Assembly (NCBI GenBank): GCA_003024985.2
Contig: PXIH01S0006442.1
Length of the DNA stretch: 11,172 nucleotides
Reading direction: 5' to 3' (one strand)
Source of the DNA: Euperipatoides rowelli
Taxonomy: Eukaryota > Onychophora > Udeonychophora > Euonychophora > Peripatopsidae
The notes under the pieces: generated by a model
Databases searched by the model: none
The model's input: the letters and a program-made list of their open reading frames with translations, nothing else
What the model was told of the DNA's origin: nothing
Shown here: positions 8,048 to 11,172 of the stretch, piece by piece
How positions within the stretch are numbered: the stretch's first letter is position 1
Layout of the letters: each line of letters begins with the position of its first letter
Translations under genes and position numbers: made by a program

Positions 8048-8312
8048 TCTTTGGAGGTTCAAATGATAAGACTCCATCTTTCTTATTATGGACATGGTAT
8101 GAAAAGAGAAAGATCATTGTAGAAGGACTTAATGCTCGGTAGAAAAAAGGACAATGGAAAAGCTGGTAGACTAGCAATAAGATGGCTCAACAATATAACA
8201 AAGGACATGAATGCAGCATTATCAACACATGGCAGATTATCTAAGACAGAGATTTTTCAGGAAAACCAGCCATTGTGTCACTATAAGTCGACATCGACTT
8301 GATGGCACTTAA
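8048..8312 (+). pseudogene. 3' end of an RTE-like retrotransposon ORF2, 5'-truncated, with stop and frameshifts
   Basis: The plus-strand frame from 8048 includes MIRLHLSYYGHGMKRERSL, a TAG at 8120-8122, then KDLMLGR and IRWLNNITKDMN. This is the conserved C-terminal region of RTE-type and related ORF2 proteins (L.YFGH..R...LEK..MLG.......GR...RWLD.I...M). After about 8245 the match moves to another frame and ends HCVTISRHRLDGT with TAA at 8310-8312, again typical. One nonsense codon and at least one frameshift show it is dead. No upstream domains are present. Its strand is opposite to the surrounding retroelement, so it is an independent insertion or a rearrangement. Confidence 0.8.
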
Positions 8313-8800
8313 TCAGATGTTAACATCAGTGAATAATATATTATCACATTTGGGAACTTCAAAAATATGGTTCATGAATATATTGAAGATAAAGGGACCA
8401 AAACTAATTATTGAGGGACTACAAGGAGAGAAATTAATGTCATATAGCCAATCTAACACATTTATTCTGACCATGAAGGTAGTCATTGATCTAGAATATG
8501 CTATTGTCATCCAATGCAACTTTGTAGACTTTGTATTTAAATTGGATGGAGAAATGAATCCAATGTCTTAGAAAGGTCTATCGTAGCCAGTGAAAAAAAG
8601 TATCACATGTGATGAAGGGTTACTGGAAAGTTTTAATAGACATATGGTGATGAAGAGCATTCAAATGATTTTTAGATTCAAAGAAAGGTGTCAAATGTAA
8701 ATGAATAAGATTCCCCATTAAAGTTTGAGGTGATGAAACTTTTTTTTTTTCAAATATCTGCAAAGGATCCAGTGAAAAATGAGAAGTTGAATTAATAAGT
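8313..8800 (-). pseudogene. Reverse transcriptase domain of the non-LTR relic
   Basis: Minus-strand frames give, in order: PLQIFEKKKFHHL (near 8745, the SKIFEK block), ATIDLSKTLDS (near 8570, motif A of the form DLSKAFD), then an open frame through MVRINVLDWLYDI, SIISFGPFIFNIFMN and FTDVNI (8519-8313). The last parts correspond to the GVPQGSILGPLLFNIFIND region and to the F/YADD active-site motif, here decayed to FTDV, so the second catalytic aspartate is lost. There are frameshifts between motif A and the palm. The frame ends exactly where the RTE-like fragment begins. Confidence 0.75.
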
Positions 8801-9465
8801 AATAGTTTGGATAAAGCAATATTTTGAGAAAATTGTGCTCAGTTCTCAGAATGTGAACCACAGTCTCAACCACAGAACACAGAGACACAATCGTTCATAA
8901 GATTACTGTTTTCATACCCAAAGCACTATCAAGTCTTGCATGGAGCTAATGGTGGAGATATTAAAGTTTAACAATAAATTAATAAATTCTGTACATTTGA
9001 GAAATAAAAATACATTATATGAGTGGAACTATCTGATTCATGAATGCAATAGCTGCAAGGTGGGTTTGATCGTTGTAAGACCTAATTCAAAGTCAAGCAA
9101 GTATTGATCTGTTGTGTCGTTAGTTAAAAATTAATCATTAATATTGGTGCTGGTTAATTCCTCGAGTTCTCAATCACTAGCAGACGAGCATTGGTTCAAG
9201 TGCAGTATTATATGTTTTATTCATTCACTACCGTATTTACTTTCACCGTAATCTTGACCCATAGTTGGCCATGTAATTGGAAATAGAATATTCATAATTT
9301 CTGAGCAATTATTTAATTGGCTTTCATATTCAGACAATTGTTACGATCACATTCAATTCTATCATTATTATTTTAATTGTTATTAAATAGAGGGAATTCA
9401 TAATTAATTCATCTGATTAAAAAACTTATTACACAACAAAACTACACCAGATATTGAAAAACAGA
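8801..9465. other. AT-rich stretch, nothing recognised
   Basis: I see no coding frame, RNA gene or clear repeat. The left part could be further 5' retroelement sequence decayed beyond recognition. Confidence 0.5.
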
Positions 9466-9724
9466 TAACTCCACATTATTTGTTACCTACACATTGTTAA
9501 CTACAAATTAACTACACATTGTTAACTACACATTGTTTGTTAACCACACAATGTTAACTACACATTGTTAACTACACATTGTTAACTACACATTGTTAAC
9601 TACACAATGTTTGTTTACACATTGTTTGTTAACTACACATTGTTAACTACACATTGTTTGTTTACACATTGTTTGTTAACTACATATTGTTAATTACACA
9701 TTGTTAACTACACATGTTTGTTAA
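9466..9724. repeat. 14-bp minisatellite (TTGTTAACTACACA)
   Basis: The unit TTGTTAACTACACA is repeated with interspersed longer variants containing TTTGTTAACTACACATTG or TTTGTTTACACATTG. Each standard unit carries the palindrome GTTAAC. Copies in the middle (about 9545-9605) are nearly identical, which suggests recent expansion. It ends 35 bases before the stop codon of the transposase relic, so it may have grown in that element's 3' untranslated part. Confidence 0.9.
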
Positions 9725-9759
9725 GTCAAAATTTTTTTTACAAACATTTGGGATGCTAG

Positions 9760-10163
9760 CTAGTAAACTTTCACATGTGCTCCTTTTGTATACTCAATTT
9801 CTCCCCAAACATTGTTTAACATCTCCTCCGATACTGTGTTCAAAGCCTGGACAATCCAGTCATCAAAATCCTTCATGCTAGTTATCTGTTTTGCATACAC
9901 ATGGTCTTTAATATAACCCCACAGAAATAGATCAAGGGGAGTGATGTCATGTGAAATTGGTGGCCATGCAATTGGTCGTTCTCAAATGATCTAACAATTT
10001 GGGAATTTTCTGTCTAAGAAATTTACGCACCTGCAACTTCTGTAAGCTGGGGGGGGGAGGGAGGGAGAAGGGCATCCTGAAAGACATAAATGTTGGGCTG
10101 CATGTCTTCCAGTTGTGGAACAGAAAAGAGTTGAAGCCTATCCAGATAGGTGTTTGAGTTGAT
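9760..10163 (-). pseudogene. C-terminal half of a mariner-type (Tc1/mariner superfamily) transposase
   Basis: A minus-strand frame of 71 codons (9975-9763) plus TAG (9762-9760) is intact. It contains PIAWPPISHDITPLDLFLWG and IEYTKGAHVKVY at the very end. This matches the C-terminal block WPPRSPDLTPLDFFLWG...TKGAHIE of mariner-like transposases, including the last acidic residue of the DDE/D triad. Upstream, in other frames, are VRKFLRQKIP (about 10030-10001) and INSNTYLDRLQLFS leading to VPQLEDMQPNIYVFQDA (10163-10071), the block around the second catalytic aspartate (normally FQQDGAPPH). Defects: a frameshift within a G/C-tract at 10050-10058, stops near 9985-9995, and about seven residues missing between IEY and TKGAH. 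The N-terminal DNA-binding part is absent. Confidence 0.85.
10050..10067. repeat. G-rich tract within the transposase relic
   Basis: The plus strand has a run of G followed by GGGAGGGAGGGAG. On the minus strand it translates as a proline run exactly where the conserved GAPPH motif would be. It looks like a replication-slippage expansion of the proline codons and carries the frameshift. Confidence 0.7.
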
Positions 10164-11068
10164 CTGCGTGCTGTGGATGCTGGGAATGCTGGGAATGCAT
10201 GTAACACTGTATACAAATGTGAGAAGAGTTGGAGCATATCCAGATAGTTGTTTGAGTTGATCTGCACACTGTGAATGTTGGGAATGCTTGTAACACTGTA
10301 TACAATTGTGAGAAGAGTTGAAGCATATCCAGACAGGTATTTGAGTTTATATACACATTGTGAATGCCAGGAATGCTTGTAACAAAATATACAAGTGTGA
10401 GAATAGTTGCAGCATATATCCAGATAGGTGTATGAGTTTATCTCACGCTGTGGATGCTGGAAATGCTTGTAACAGTGTATACAAATGTGAGCAGGGTTGA
10501 AACATATCCATGTAGGTGTTTGAGTTGATATTCACACTGTGGGTGCTAGGAATGCTTGTAACATCGTATACAAAGGTGAGAAGAGTTGAAGCATATCCAG
10601 ATAGGTGTTCGAGTTAATCTGCACACTGTGGATGCTGGGAATGTTTGGAACAGTGTATACAAGTGTGAGAAGAGTTGGAGCATATCCAGATAGGTGTTTG
10701 AGTTGATCTGAACACTAGGGGTACTGGGAATGCTTGTAATAGTAGCCTATATACAAGTATGAGAAGAGTTGAAGCCTATCCATATAGGTGTTTGTCTTGA
10801 CCTGCATGCTGTGGATCATGGGAATGCTTGTAACAGTGTATATAGTATGAGAAGAGTTTTAAAAGCATATCCAGATAGGTGTTTGAGTTGATCTGTAGGC
10901 TATATTGTGGATGCTGGTAATGTTTGTATATAGGTATGAGAAGAGTTGCTTGTATACAAGTGTATACAAGTGTGAGAAGAGTTGAAGCATATACAGATAG
11001 GTGTTTGAGTTGATCTTCATGCTGTGGATGCTGGGAATGCTTGTAACAGTGTAGGCTATACATGTGTG
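10122..11068. repeat. 89-bp tandem array (about 10 full copies) derived from transposase coding sequence
   Basis: Copies begin near 10122, 10221, 10310, 10399, 10489, 10578, 10667, 10761, 10849, 10938 (36-bp partial) and 10974. Most spacings are 88-90 bases. The first is 99 because GCTGGGAATG is duplicated, and one is 94. Each unit has AGAAGAGTTGAAGCATATCC, then AGATAGGTGTTTGAGTTGAT, then a GTGGATGCTGGGAATGCTTG part and TAACAGTGTATACAAGTGTG. On the minus strand the middle reads INSNTYLDMLQLFS, the same residues that lead into the transposase block at 10163-10071. As 89 is not a multiple of three, each copy falls in a different frame. Confidence 0.9.
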
Positions 11069-11172
11069 GGGGTGGGGGCATTTTTCTTATCAAGCTTTAT
11101 AATTAATAATCGACAGCCAATCAAACACATACATATTTCACATAACATGATAAGTCCAGATGTCATTTGACA
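11069..11172. other. Right flank of the array, nothing recognised
   Basis: After a short G-rich stretch (GGGGGTGGGGGC) the sequence is AT-rich. The minus strand is open over this short distance, but I see no match to the upstream part of a mariner-type transposase. Confidence 0.4.

Larger units (their letters stand above)
6858..8800 (-). mobile_element. Relic of a Jockey/CR1-like non-LTR retrotransposon, broken by two insertions
   Basis: Scattered minus-strand segments in consistent order look like the reverse transcriptase and C-terminal part of a single non-LTR retrotransposon ORF2. From high to low coordinates: the region before motif A (about 8800-8600), motif A (about 8570), the palm with the PQGS-like and DD-like motifs (8519-8313), the post-palm part (about 8020-7730), then the C-terminal segment with the LWNS motif, ending in TAG at 6860-6858. 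Frames change several times and contain stops, so it is dead. The hAT-type MITE (7212-7729) and the opposite-strand RTE-like fragment (8048-8312) interrupt it. The N-terminal endonuclease half is not recognised. Clade assignment is approximate. Confidence 0.75.

Noticed and set aside
7995-8177. 60-codon minus-strand open frame
   Set aside because: It crosses the boundary between the RTE-like fragment (plus strand) and the older retroelement and has no motif of its own.
8299-8571. 90-codon plus-strand open frame
   Set aside because: It is the antisense shadow of the reverse transcriptase segment on the minus strand, where the conserved motifs are found.
9466-9724. Regular short repeats that could suggest a CRISPR-like array
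   Set aside because: The units are contiguous with no unique spacers, and the window is clearly eukaryotic.
9947-10356. Two overlapping minus-strand open frames of 72 and 106 codons
   Set aside because: They run through the 89-bp array and the transposase relic in mixed frames. The start codons lie within repeat units; only the transposase similarity in parts of them is real.
10776-11093. 105-codon minus-strand open frame
   Set aside because: It is repeat-unit translation in other frames (QHPQH-type recurring strings), not a gene.

Overview
The window is AT-rich eukaryotic (metazoan) DNA with almost no host coding sequence. The animal call rests on one spliced exon of a clavesin-like CRAL-TRIO lipid-binding protein, on remains of animal-type non-LTR retrotransposons, on hAT and mariner-type DNA transposons, and on long minisatellites. 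Scattered TAGGCCTA/TAGGCTA-like words fit marine invertebrate or fish genomes, but I cannot name the species. No prokaryotic gene, rRNA, tRNA or CRISPR array is visible.

Left part (1-5740): the tip of a hAT-like element (1-24); a degenerate ~15-bp minisatellite rich in the AP-1 word TGACTCA (154-862); then long AT-rich sequence, probably intronic or intergenic. It holds an unidentified GC-rich segment with a short open frame (1752-1919), a GATGA/TAATGA-rich tract, small palindromes, and a probable foldback element around a 26-bp inverted repeat (4873-4898 / 5131-5156).

Centre (5741-6857): one first coding exon on the minus strand (5747-5879). Its N-terminus resembles clavesin/RLBP1/TTPA-type CRAL-TRIO proteins, and it is followed by a consensus splice donor at 5746-5741. 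The rest of that gene would lie leftward, and I find no second exon, so its first coding intron probably covers the whole left part. Upstream of the exon are five related copies of a CCAAATAAGGCCCAC-like motif, three of which contain a perfect CArG box.

Right part (6858-11172): a pile-up of dead mobile elements. A minus-strand non-LTR retrotransposon relic of Jockey/CR1-like type (6858-8800) is interrupted by a hAT-type MITE with an 8-bp target duplication (7212-7729) and by an opposite-strand fragment of a second, RTE-like retroelement (8048-8312). Next come a 14-bp GTTAAC minisatellite (9466-9724) and the C-terminal part of a mariner-type transposase pseudogene (9760-10163, minus). That pseudogene runs without a visible break into an 89-bp tandem array (10122-11068), whose unit contains a piece of the transposase coding sequence itself. 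The array therefore appears to be a satellite born from inside a transposase gene; this is the most unusual observation here.
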